A program made the translations under genes and the position numbers. DNA of 64,000 nucleotides from Burkholderiales bacterium (lineage in GTDB: Bacteria; Pseudomonadota; Gammaproteobacteria; Burkholderiales; Burkholderiaceae_C), in assembly GCA_016000195.1 (NCBI GenBank), contig JAECRO010000009.1, positions 1 through 64,000 on the forward strand, read 5' to 3'. Below the pieces are notes generated by a model. It saw nothing but the letters and a program-made list of their open reading frames with translations, was not told where the DNA came from and made no database searches. This document shows positions 1-8,379 of the stretch, piece after piece. The stretch's first letter is position 1, and each line of letters starts with the position of its first letter.

Positions 1-1205
1 ATCTCGGTGCTGTAGCCCTTGACCAGCGGCACCATGAATTCGTAGAAGGCCAGGTTTTGCTTGCGCACATCGGCATCGGGGTGGTGATGCGTGGCGTCAT
101 AAGCTGCGGCAGCCACCGAAGCCATCGCGCGGCAGCCTTCGGTGCAGGCGCGCATCGTCATCAGCATGCGCTTGACATCGGGGTGGTGAATGATGGGCGC
201 GCTGGCCTTGATCGAGCCATCGACCGGGCGGCTTTGCACGCGGTCGCGGGCAAAAGTCACGGCCTTTTGGTAGGCGCGCTCGGCAATTGCAATGCCCTGC
301 ACGCCCACGGCATAGCGCGCCGCGTTCATCATGATGAACATGTATTCAAGGCCGCGATTTTCCTCGCCGACGATGTAGCCCACCGCGCCGCCGTGGTCGC
401 CATACTGCAGCACGGCGGTGGGCGAAGCCTTGATGCCCAGCTTGTGCTCGATGCTGACGCAATGCACATCGTTGCGCTCGCCCGGCGTGCCGTCGGCATT
501 GACCAGGAACTTGGGCACGACGAACAGGCTGATGCCCTTGACGCCTTCAGGCGCGCCACTCGCGCGGGCCAGCACCAGATGGACGATGTTCTCGGCCATG
601 TCGTGTTCGCCGTAGGTGATGAAAATCTTGGTGCCGAACACCTTGTAGCTGCCGTCGGCCTGGGGTTCGGCGCGCGAACGCACGGCGGCCAGGTCGCTGC
701 CGGCCTGGGGCTCGGTCAGGTTCATGGTGCCGGTCCACTGGCCGCTGACGAGCTTTTCAAGATAGACCGCCTTCAGGTCATCGGAGCCCGCCGTCAGCAG
801 CGCCTCGATGGCGCCGTCGCTCAGCATCGGGCACAGGGCGAAGCTCATGTTGGCCGAATTGGCCATTTCGCCGCAGGCCGCGCCTATGGTCTTGGGCAGG
901 TTCTGGCCGCCAAAATCGGCGGGGTGCTGCAGGCCTTGCCAGCCGCCGTCAACATACTGCCTGAAGGCTTGCTTGAAGCCGGGCGTCGTGGTGACGACGC
1001 CGTCTTTCCAGCTCGACGGGTTCTGGTCGCCGTCCCGGTTCAGCGGCGACAGCACGCCTTCGCTGAACCGGGCGCATTCTTGCAGCACCGCCTCGGCCGT
1101 TTCAAACCCGGCGTCTTCAAAACCCGGGATTTGCGCCACCTGGTCGATGTTGGCCAGGTGCTTGATGTCGAACAGCATGTCTTTGAGGGGTGCTTTGTAG
1201 CTCAT
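1..1205 (-). CDS. acyl-CoA dehydrogenase (3' end outside window)
   Basis: Flavoenzyme that introduces the alpha,beta double bond into acyl-CoA and passes electrons to the electron-transfer flavoprotein. About 401 codons are visible, starting at an ATG (MSYKAPLKDML) preceded by a GGAGAG-type ribosome-binding site. Family signatures seen: a WTGTMNLTEPQAGSDL segment near residue 160 (acyl-CoA dehydrogenase middle domain), a TKIFITYGEHD stretch, and an NAARYAVGVQGIAIAERAY helix starting the C-terminal domain. The opening resembles the long form of the family (about 600 residues with an extra C-terminal domain), so roughly one third is probably missing. It follows etfA and etfB on the same strand, its natural electron acceptor, but a strong terminator lies between them. 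Substrate chain length cannot be read from the sequence. Confidence 0.9.
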   Translation of the reverse strand, partial: MSYKAPLKDMLFDIKHLANIDQVAQIPGFEDAGFETAEAVLQECARFSEGVLSPLNRDGDQNPSSWKDGVVTTTPGFKQAFRQYVDGGWQGLQHPADFGGQNLPKTIGAACGEMANSANMSFALCPMLSDGAIEALLTAGSDDLKAVYLEKLVSGQWTGTMNLTEPQAGSDLAAVRSRAEPQADGSYKVFGTKIFITYGEHDMAENIVHLVLARASGAPEGVKGISLFVVPKFLVNADGTPGERNDVHCVSIEHKLGIKASPTAVLQYGDHGGAVGYIVGEENRGLEYMFIMMNAARYAVGVQGIAIAERAYQKAVTFARDRVQSRPVDGSIKASAPIIHHPDVKRMLMTMRACTEGCRAMASVAAAAYDATHHHPDADVRKQNLAFYEFMVPLVKGYSTE

Positions 1206-1256
1206 TTTTCTCTCCAATTAGGTCAACAGTTGCCCGGCAGCCCAGGCAGTCCAGAT

Positions 1257-1283
1257 AAAAAAAAGGCGTCCGGCCAGACGCCA
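1257..1283 (-). terminator. intrinsic terminator after etfA
   Basis: On the minus strand a GGCGTC/GACGCC stem (partly extended) is followed by eight T residues, between the etfA stop and the acyl-CoA dehydrogenase start. It should attenuate read-through, so the dehydrogenase is either expressed at a lower level or has its own promoter. Confidence 0.75.
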
Positions 1284-1308
1284 GACGCACCTTTTTAGCC
1301 ATCAGCGC

Positions 1309-2241
1309 TTAGAGCGCGGCGATCAGCTCCGGCACGGCGGTGAACAGATCAGCCTCCAGCCCGTAATCCGCCACGCTGAAGATGGGCGCCTCGGCATCCT
1401 TGTTGATTGCCACGATCACCTTGGAGTCCTTCATGCCGGCCAGGTGCTGGATGGCGCCCGAGATGCCCACGGCCACATACAGCTGCGGCGCGACGATCTT
1501 GCCGGTCTGCCCGACCTGCCAGTCGTTCGGCGCGTAGCCGGCATCGACGGCGGCGCGGCTCGCGCCCAGCGCGGCGCCCAGCTTGTCGGCCAGGGGTTCG
1601 AGCACTTCATGGAACTTCTCGGAGGAGCCCAGCGCCCGGCCGCCCGAGACGATGATCTTGGCGGCGGTCAGCTCGGGGCGGTCGTTTTTGGCGATTTCCG
1701 CGCCGAGAAAGGACGACTTGCCGCTGTCGGCCACGCCGGTTTGCGTTTCAATGGCGGCGCTGCCGCCGGTGCTGGCCGCCGCATCAAAGCCGGTGGTGCG
1801 CACGGTGATGACCTTGACCGCGTCCAGGCTCTGCACGATGGCAATGGCGTTGCCCGCGTAGATCGGGCGCTCGAAGGTATCGAGCGCATCGACCTTGGTG
1901 ATGTCGGAGATCTGGCCCACGTCAAGCAGCGCGGCCACGCGCGGGGCGATGTTCTTGCCCGAGGCGGTGGCCGGAAACAGGATGTGGCTGTAGCTGCCGG
2001 CCAGGGCGATGACCTGCGCGGCCATGTTTTCGGCCAGGCCGTGGGCGAAGTGCGCGCCCTCGACATGGATGACCTTGGCGACGCCGGCAATCTGGGCGGC
2101 GGCCTGCGCGGCGGCAGCGGCATTCTGGCCGGCCACCAGCACATGCACCTCGCCGCCGCACTGGCTGGCGGCGGTCACGGTGTTCAGGGTCGCGGGGCGG
2201 ATGCTGGCGTTGTCGTGTTCTGCGATGACTAATGCGGTCAT
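1309..2241 (-). CDS. etfA: electron transfer flavoprotein alpha subunit
   Basis: Alpha subunit of the FAD-containing heterodimer that collects electrons from acyl-CoA dehydrogenases and hands them to ETF:quinone oxidoreductase. The protein is 310 residues, the usual bacterial length. The start chosen is the ATG of [20 protein letters not shown]; the open frame extends upstream but that part is low-quality sequence. The C-terminal FAD-binding domain is clear: [16 protein letters not shown], the [25 protein letters not shown] segment and [11 protein letters not shown]. The gene lies 34 bp downstream of etfB on the same strand and is surely co-transcribed with it. Confidence 0.96.
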   Translation of the reverse strand: MTALVIAEHDNASIRPATLNTVTAASQCGGEVHVLVAGQNAAAAAQAAAQIAGVAKVIHVEGAHFAHGLAENMAAQVIALAGSYSHILFPATASGKNIAPRVAALLDVGQISDITKVDALDTFERPIYAGNAIAIVQSLDAVKVITVRTTGFDAAASTGGSAAIETQTGVADSGKSSFLGAEIAKNDRPELTAAKIIVSGGRALGSSEKFHEVLEPLADKLGAALGASRAAVDAGYAPNDWQVGQTGKIVAPQLYVAVGISGAIQHLAGMKDSKVIVAINKDAEAPIFSVADYGLEADLFTAVPELIAAL

Positions 2242-2275
2242 GGTGGGGTACTTCCGTGTTTTCTCAAGGTTGTTC

Positions 2276-3025
2276 TTAGATGACTTTGGCTTCGTTGCGC
2301 AGCTTGTCGACCAGGGCGGCGACATCCGCGACCTTGATGCCGGCGCTGCGCCTGGCCGGCTCGCTGACCTTGAGCGTCTTGATGCGCGGGGCCACATCGA
2401 CGCCCAGATCGGCGGGCTTGACGTTTTCCAGCGGCTTTTTCTTGGCCTTCATGATGTTGGGCAGCGTGACGTAGCGCGGCTCGTTGAGGCGCAAATCCGT
2501 CGTGATGATCGCCGGCAGCGTGAGCGACAGGGTTTCCAGGCCGCCATCGACTTCGCGCGTGACCTTGACCACGCCGTCAGCCACTTCGACCTTGGAGGCA
2601 AACGTGGCTTGCCCCCAGCCCAGCAGCGCGGCCAGCATCTGGCCGGTCTGGTTGCAGTCATCGTCGATGGCCTGCTTGCCCAGGATGACAAGTTGGGGTT
2701 GTTCCTTCTCGACCAGCGCTTTCAAGAGCTTGGCGACGGCCAGCGGCTGCAGTTCCTCTAGAGTTTCGACCAGGATGGCGCGGTCGGCGCCGATGGCCAT
2801 GGCCGTGCGCAGGGTTTCCTGGCACTGCAGCACGCCGCACGACACGGCGATGACTTCGGTGGCCACGCCTTTTTCCTTCAGCCGCACGGCTTCCTCGATG
2901 GCAATCTCGTCGAACGGATTCATGCTCATCTTGACGTTGGCGATATCCACTCCGGTGCCGTCGCTCTTGACGCGCACTTTCACGTTGTAATCGACTACTC
3001 GCTTGACAGGGATCAGGACCTTCAT
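2276..3025 (-). CDS. etfB: electron transfer flavoprotein beta subunit
   Basis: Beta subunit of the electron-transfer flavoprotein, 249 residues as expected. The N-terminus [19 protein letters not shown] is canonical. The AMP-binding region ([25 protein letters not shown]) and the recognition-loop area ([20 protein letters not shown]) are visible. The ATG is preceded by GGAG at about 8 nt. It is the first gene of the etfBA unit; two palindromic sites directly upstream suggest control by fatty-acid or branched-chain acyl-CoA catabolism regulators. Confidence 0.97.
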   Translation of the reverse strand: MKVLIPVKRVVDYNVKVRVKSDGTGVDIANVKMSMNPFDEIAIEEAVRLKEKGVATEVIAVSCGVLQCQETLRTAMAIGADRAILVETLEELQPLAVAKLLKALVEKEQPQLVILGKQAIDDDCNQTGQMLAALLGWGQATFASKVEVADGVVKVTREVDGGLETLSLTLPAIITTDLRLNEPRYVTLPNIMKAKKKPLENVKPADLGVDVAPRIKTLKVSEPARRSAGIKVADVAALVDKLRNEAKVI

Positions 3026-3047
3026 GACGGGGCTCCAAAATTGTTAA

Positions 3048-3069
3048 TTGACGTTGACGTAAACGTAAG
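3048..3069 (-). promoter_or_regulatory. ACGT-repeat operator upstream of etfB (LiuR-like)
   Basis: Three ACGT cores spaced exactly 6 bp apart make two overlapping near-palindromes, TTGACGTTGACGTAAA (3048-3063) and TTGACGTAAACGTAAG (3054-3069). The layout resembles the site I recall for LiuR, a MerR-family regulator of branched-chain amino acid and fatty-acid catabolism in proteobacteria. It lies about 25 bp before the etfB start. The palindromes are seen directly; the regulator is inferred. Confidence 0.5.
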
Positions 3070-3151
3070 CTCTGCATTCTATGCCGGGGCACTCGTGATG
3101 CCCTACAACCATCCCGCGAAAGCAGCGTATAGCCTGCTGCAGGAACAAAAA

Positions 3152-3165
3152 AGAACGGTCGTTCT
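3152..3165. promoter_or_regulatory. perfect palindrome AGAACGGTCGTTCT upstream of etfB
   Basis: Six-base half-sites AGAACG/CGTTCT are separated by two bases, about 130 bp upstream of etfB. The form fits a TetR-type operator and resembles sites attributed to FadP-like fatty-acid regulators in betaproteobacteria. The regulator is inferred by analogy. Confidence 0.45.
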
Positions 3166-3224
3166 ATTTCATTATAAATGGCCTTTCGCGGCCAATTAGA
3201 GCATTCTCGCGAACTTGCAGCCCT

Positions 3225-4616
3225 TCAGGCGTCAGGCAGGGACGGCTCGGGCGTGGCGGCGCGCATGGGTGCATCGGGACTGGCCCGCGCGGCCGGGCCG
3301 GGCCGGGTATGAATCACCCGCTGCGGGTAGGGAATGTCGATATGGTGCTCGCGCAATGATTTCAGGATGGCCAGATTGATCAGCGAGCGCACGTTCTGAA
3401 ACCCGTTTTCTGGATCATCAATCCAGTAGTTCAGCGTGAACTCCAGGCCATCCGCGCCGAAATTGGTCAGATTGACGCCTGGCGCCGGCTCTGCCAGCAC
3501 GCGCTGCTGGGCCAGCGCCGCTTCAGTCAGCAAACGCATCACCAGCGCCGCGTCGCTGTCATAGCCCACCGACACCACGGTGGACTGCAGCACCCGCGTG
3601 TCCGAGAGCGACAGGTTTTCGATGCGGTTGCTGATGAACATTTCGTTCGGCACGATGGACTCGCGCCCGGACAGCGCACGCACCACGGTGTACCGGGCCT
3701 TGATGTCGGTGATGCGTCCTTCAAAGGTATCGATGCGCACGTTGTCGCCAATGCGCACGCTGCGCTCGGCCAGCATGACAAAGCCGCTCACGTAGTTGGC
3801 GGCGAGCTTTTGCAGGCCAAAGCCCACGCCCACGCCAATCGCGCCGCCCAGCACCGACAGCGCCGTCAGGTCGATGCCAACCGAAGACAGCGCCAGCAGC
3901 AGGCCGACAAACATCAGCCCTGCGCGGGTCGCATTGCTGACCACCTTGCGCAATGACAGCTCGCTGCCGGTGGCCGAGCGCAGCAGCCGGCTTTCAATGG
4001 CCGACGAAACCCACAAGGTGATGAGCAGCACGACGCCGGCCGTCAGCGCGCCCTGCAGCAGGGTGCGCACCGACAGCAGCGAGCCGCCGACCTTCCACTT
4101 GATGTTGTCCAGCTCGTCCAGGATGATGGGCAGCAGGCCGCTGACCCAGAGCACCATCAGCGCCCAGGCCAGCCATGAAACGGTGCGCTCCAGCGCCCGC
4201 ACCACCGGCGCATCTTTAAAGGCGACCTGCAGCACCTTGACGCTCAGGCGAATGGCGGCCAGCGCCAGCAGCACCGGCAGCGCGACCCTGAACAGCGCCA
4301 GCGGAAACAGCCGCCCCAGCAGGGTCTGCATGACATAGGCAAGGCACAGCAGCAGCAGCGGAAACAGCACGCCATCGACAATGCGCCGGCCAAAAAGAAT
4401 CGACGAGCCATCCCGCAGTGGCTGCGTGCGGCTCAACACCCGCGCCACCAGCCAGGCCAGCAGCACGCAAGCCAGCAGCGCACCCAGTTCAGCCAGTGCG
4501 CTGGGCCGGGTCAGCGCGCTCAGCCAGCCCTGCAGCCCCTCCACCTGCGGTCCGGAAGCCGCCGGCACGGGGAAAAGCGAAAAAGCAGCCAGGCTCACGG
4601 CGCCGGCGCTGGCCAT
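3225..4616 (-). CDS. MscS-family mechanosensitive ion channel
   Basis: Inner-membrane channel that opens on membrane tension and releases solutes on hypo-osmotic shock. At 463 residues it is longer than MscS (about 286), with several extra N-terminal transmembrane helices before the conserved core. The pore helix and start of the beta domain are plain at about residues 255-300: GGAIGVGVGFGLQKLAANYV, then RSVRIGDNVRIDTFEGRITDI. The C-terminal vestibule (VVSVGYDSDAALVMRLLTEA) follows, and the protein ends in a Pro/Ala-rich tail. The ATG overlaps the 3' end of the upstream enoyl-CoA hydratase gene by 22 bp, suggesting coupled translation, though the functional link is not obvious. Confidence 0.9.
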   Translation of the reverse strand: MASAGAVSLAAFSLFPVPAASGPQVEGLQGWLSALTRPSALAELGALLACVLLAWLVARVLSRTQPLRDGSSILFGRRIVDGVLFPLLLLCLAYVMQTLLGRLFPLALFRVALPVLLALAAIRLSVKVLQVAFKDAPVVRALERTVSWLAWALMVLWVSGLLPIILDELDNIKWKVGGSLLSVRTLLQGALTAGVVLLITLWVSSAIESRLLRSATGSELSLRKVVSNATRAGLMFVGLLLALSSVGIDLTALSVLGGAIGVGVGFGLQKLAANYVSGFVMLAERSVRIGDNVRIDTFEGRITDIKARYTVVRALSGRESIVPNEMFISNRIENLSLSDTRVLQSTVVSVGYDSDAALVMRLLTEAALAQQRVLAEPAPGVNLTNFGADGLEFTLNYWIDDPENGFQNVRSLINLAILKSLREHHIDIPYPQRVIHTRPGPAARASPDAPMRAATPEPSLPDA

Positions 4617-5404
4617 TGCGGTTTTCTTTTCTCGATGAAGGCCTGCACGCCCTCCTGCGCCACCGGCTGCATCATGTTGCAGGCCATGGTCTGGCCGGCC
4701 AGCTGGTAGGCGGCCTCGACGCCGGTTTCACGCTGCCTGTAGAACAGCGCCTTGCCCATGGCCACGGCCTCGCGCGGCTTGGACAATATCGCCCGCACCA
4801 TCTTCTCGACCTCGGCATCGAGCGCTTCAAGCGGCGCGACGCGGTTCACCAGGCCCCGCGCAAGCGCCTCGCCGGCGGTGATGAAGCCGCCGGTCAGCAG
4901 CATTTCCATCGCCTGCTTGGGCAGCATGTTGCGCACCAGCGGCACGCTGGGCGTGGCGCAGAACAGGCCGACATCAATGCCGTTCACGCCAAAGCTGGCC
5001 TGGCTGGCCGCCACCGCCAGGTCGCTTTGCGCCACCAGCTGGCAACCGGCAGCGGTCGCCAGCCCCTGCACCCTGGCAATCACCGGCACCGGCAGGTTCT
5101 GGATGCTGAGCATCATGCGGGTGCATTGGGCAAACAGCTTCTGGTAGTAGGCCAGCGCGGGCTGGGCGCGCATTTCCTTGAGGTTGTGGCCGGCGCAAAA
5201 CGCCTTGCCCTGGGCCGACAGCACCACGATGCGGGCTGACCCGTCAATCGCAATCGCATCGAGCGCCGTTTGCAGCCCGGCCAGCATGTCCTCGCTCAGG
5301 GCGTTGAAGGTGGCTGGCCGGTTGAGCACCAGGCTGTGGACGCCGCGCCCGTCACGGGCATGCAGCACCGGCGGCGAAACGTCGGCAAAAGAAATAGCGC
5401 TCAT
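4595..5404 (-). CDS. enoyl-CoA hydratase/isomerase family protein
   Basis: Crotonase-fold protein of 269 residues, acting on acyl-CoA thioesters. Oxyanion-hole segments are visible: KAFCAGHNLKEM near residue 68 and a second region NGIDVGLFCATPSVPLVRN. The C-terminal part (KPREAVAMGKALFYRQRETG followed by YQLAGQTMACNMM) resembles the ECHDC3-like branch, often annotated simply as enoyl-CoA hydratase. The usual catalytic Glu pair of crotonase is not evident in the second segment (GLFCATPSV), so hydratase activity itself is uncertain. It is transcribed ahead of the mechanosensitive channel gene and 8 bp after the deacetylase-like gene, all on the minus strand. Confidence 0.88.
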   Translation of the reverse strand: MSAISFADVSPPVLHARDGRGVHSLVLNRPATFNALSEDMLAGLQTALDAIAIDGSARIVVLSAQGKAFCAGHNLKEMRAQPALAYYQKLFAQCTRMMLSIQNLPVPVIARVQGLATAAGCQLVAQSDLAVAASQASFGVNGIDVGLFCATPSVPLVRNMLPKQAMEMLLTGGFITAGEALARGLVNRVAPLEALDAEVEKMVRAILSKPREAVAMGKALFYRQRETGVEAAYQLAGQTMACNMMQPVAQEGVQAFIEKRKPQWPAPAP

Positions 5405-5412
5405 GAAAATTC

Positions 5413-6366
5413 CTATAGATCAGCCAGCACGCGGATATGCGCCTCGACGCTGCGCCCCAGCGCGCCGAGGTTGTAGCCGCCTTCGAGCGCGGACACGATC
5501 CGGCCTTTGGCATGGCGTCTGGCAACATTTTTGATGCGCTCGGTGATCCAGGCGTAATCCTGCTCGTTCAGGTTCATCTGGCCGAGGTCATCGTCGCGGT
5601 GGGCGTCAAACCCGGCGCTGATGAAGATCATCTCGGGCTTGAACGCCTCCAGGCGCGGAATCCACATCAGGTCGATCAATTCACGCACATCCATGCCCCT
5701 GGTGTAGGCCGGCACCGGCAAATTCACCATGTTGGGCTCCACCGTGTCCGCGCCGCTGAAGGGAAACAGCGGATGCTGGAAAAAGCTCACCATCAAAATA
5801 CGTTCATCGCCCCGGATGATGTCTTCGGTGCCGTTGCCGTGGTGCACGTCAAAGTCAACAATCGCCACGCGCTTCAGGCCGTGGCGCTCCAGCGCGTACT
5901 TGGCCCCAATGGCGATGTTGCTGAAAAAGCAGAATCCCATGGCCTTGCTGCGCTCGGCATGGTGGCCGGGCGGGCGTACCGCGCAAAAGGCGTTCTCCAT
6001 CTCGCCGGCAATCACCGCGTCGGTGGCGGCAATCACGGCGCCGGCCGCGCGCAGGGCGGCGTTCCAGGTGTGCACGTTCAGTGCCGTGTCGGGGTCGATC
6101 TGGACGTAGGCCGGGCCGCCGGCCCGGATGTCGTCGGCCAGCTGGTCGCTCAGGCCGCGAATCGCCGCCACCAGCATGCGGTCGTGCGCCAGCTCGATGT
6201 CGCCGATGGCGGCCAGCGGCGCATCCTGCTGGTCCAGCGCATCCTTCACGCCCGTCACCAGCAGCCGGTCTTCAATGGCATCGAGCCGCTCGGGACATTC
6301 TGGATGACCTGGGCCCATTTCGTGCAGCTTGCAGTCTGTGTGGGTGAAATAGCCAGTCTTGTTCAC
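5413..6366 (-). CDS. histone deacetylase-like amidohydrolase
   Basis: Zinc-dependent deacetylase of the arginase/HDAC fold. Bacterial members act on acetylated proteins, polyamines or small amides. The metal and catalytic motifs are intact: RPPGHHAERSKAMGFCFF (tandem His near residue 135), VDFDVHHGNGTED (zinc ligands Asp and His), SAGFDAHRDDDLG (third ligand Asp) and EGGYN. Length 317 is typical of class II-like bacterial enzymes. Translation starts at GTG (MNKTGYFTHTDC), with no strong ribosome-binding site visible. It is the first gene of a three-gene minus-strand run and is divergent from the moxR-like gene 30 bp away. Confidence 0.9.
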   Translation of the reverse strand: MNKTGYFTHTDCKLHEMGPGHPECPERLDAIEDRLLVTGVKDALDQQDAPLAAIGDIELAHDRMLVAAIRGLSDQLADDIRAGGPAYVQIDPDTALNVHTWNAALRAAGAVIAATDAVIAGEMENAFCAVRPPGHHAERSKAMGFCFFSNIAIGAKYALERHGLKRVAIVDFDVHHGNGTEDIIRGDERILMVSFFQHPLFPFSGADTVEPNMVNLPVPAYTRGMDVRELIDLMWIPRLEAFKPEMIFISAGFDAHRDDDLGQMNLNEQDYAWITERIKNVARRHAKGRIVSALEGGYNLGALGRSVEAHIRVLADL

Positions 6367-6395
6367 GATAAGTAAATCATGTTAAAAATTACGTT

Positions 6396-7328
<933 letters not shown>

Positions 7329-7350
7329 GCCGCCGGCCTGGGTTCTTTTC

Positions 7351-8379
7351 ATGGCCGCGTTCGCCTTCCTCCCCCATCCGGTGTCGCTCCTCAGGGCACG
7401 CTTTCAGCGCTGGTTCGAGTCGCGCATTGCCTTGACCGACAGCGTCACGCTGACCCAGCGAACCGTCTATATTTTGCCGACACGCCCCGGCCTGATGCTG
7501 TTCCTGACGCTGGCGGTGCTGCTGGTCGCCTCGATCAATTACCAGCTCAACCTGGGCTACCTGCTGACGTTTTTGCTGGCCGGCACCGCGCTGGTCGGCA
7601 TGCATGTCTGCCACGGCACGCTGCGCGGGCTTGCCATGAATTTGATAGCACCTCATGCCCAGTACGCGGGCGCAAACACCGCTTTTGACATCAAACTCAC
7701 GAATGCGCGGCGCAGCGTGCGCCACGGCATCGGCCTGAGCGTGCTCAACCCGCAGGACGTGGATGCGCAAAAAGGCGCCGCGCGGCACTGGGCCTGGACC
7801 GACGTGCCGGCCCAGGGCAGCAGCGTGGTGCAGGTGGCCTTCACGCCGGCCCGGCGCGGCCTGCACCGCCTGCCCACGCTGACGGCCGAAACCCGGTTTC
7901 CGCTGGGCACCTTCCGTGTCTGGACGGTCTGGCGGCCCGCCGCGCAGGTCATGGTCTATCCGGCGCCCGAGCCAAGTCCGCCGCCGCTGCCGCCCGGCGA
8001 GCCGCGCGCGCAAGGTGCGGGCAGCGCCGCACGGGCGCAAAGCAGCGGCGAATTCGACGGCGTGCGCGCTTACCGGCGCGGCGATCCGCTGAAGAACGTG
8101 CTCTGGAAAAAAGCCGCCAAGGCCGGCGAACACAGCAGCGCAAGCGGCGGCCTGGTGGTGCGCGACACCCAGCAGGCCGAGCGCCATGAGCTTTGGCTCG
8201 ATGTCCGGCAGGCCGGCGCGCTGGAGCTGGAGCGCAAGCTCTCGCGGCTGTGCGCCTGGGTGCTGCAGGCCGACCGGCTTGGCCTGAGCTACGGCCTGCG
8301 CCTTGCCGCGCTGGAGATCGCCCCGGCCAGCGGCGAAGCCCACAAACGCCGTTGCCTGGAAGCGCTCGCCACATGCTGA
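7351..8379 (+). CDS. DUF58 domain-containing membrane protein
   Basis: 342-residue protein with two transmembrane helices near residues 48-90 and a C-terminal DUF58 motif, SSGEFDGVRAYRRGDPLKNV followed by LWKKAAKAGEH, at about residues 230-260. DUF58 proteins usually carry a von Willebrand A-like fold and pair with MoxR ATPases. It lies 22 bp after the moxR-like gene and overlaps the next gene. One copy of the dispersed GCTAT/ATAGC repeat (7641-7690) is embedded in its coding sequence. The precise role is unknown. Confidence 0.9.
   Translation: MAAFAFLPHPVSLLRARFQRWFESRIALTDSVTLTQRTVYILPTRPGLMLFLTLAVLLVASINYQLNLGYLLTFLLAGTALVGMHVCHGTLRGLAMNLIAPHAQYAGANTAFDIKLTNARRSVRHGIGLSVLNPQDVDAQKGAARHWAWTDVPAQGSSVVQVAFTPARRGLHRLPTLTAETRFPLGTFRVWTVWRPAAQVMVYPAPEPSPPPLPPGEPRAQGAGSAARAQSSGEFDGVRAYRRGDPLKNVLWKKAAKAGEHSSASGGLVVRDTQQAERHELWLDVRQAGALELERKLSRLCAWVLQADRLGLSYGLRLAALEIAPASGEAHKRRCLEALATC
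7641..7690 (+). repeat. dispersed GCTAT/ATAGC repeat, copy inside DUF58 gene
   Basis: Partial copy: TTTGATAGC followed by the GCGGGCGCAAA block and a T-rich end. The reading frame stays open through it. The consensus is best seen in the copy at 40917-40993. Confidence 0.4.
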
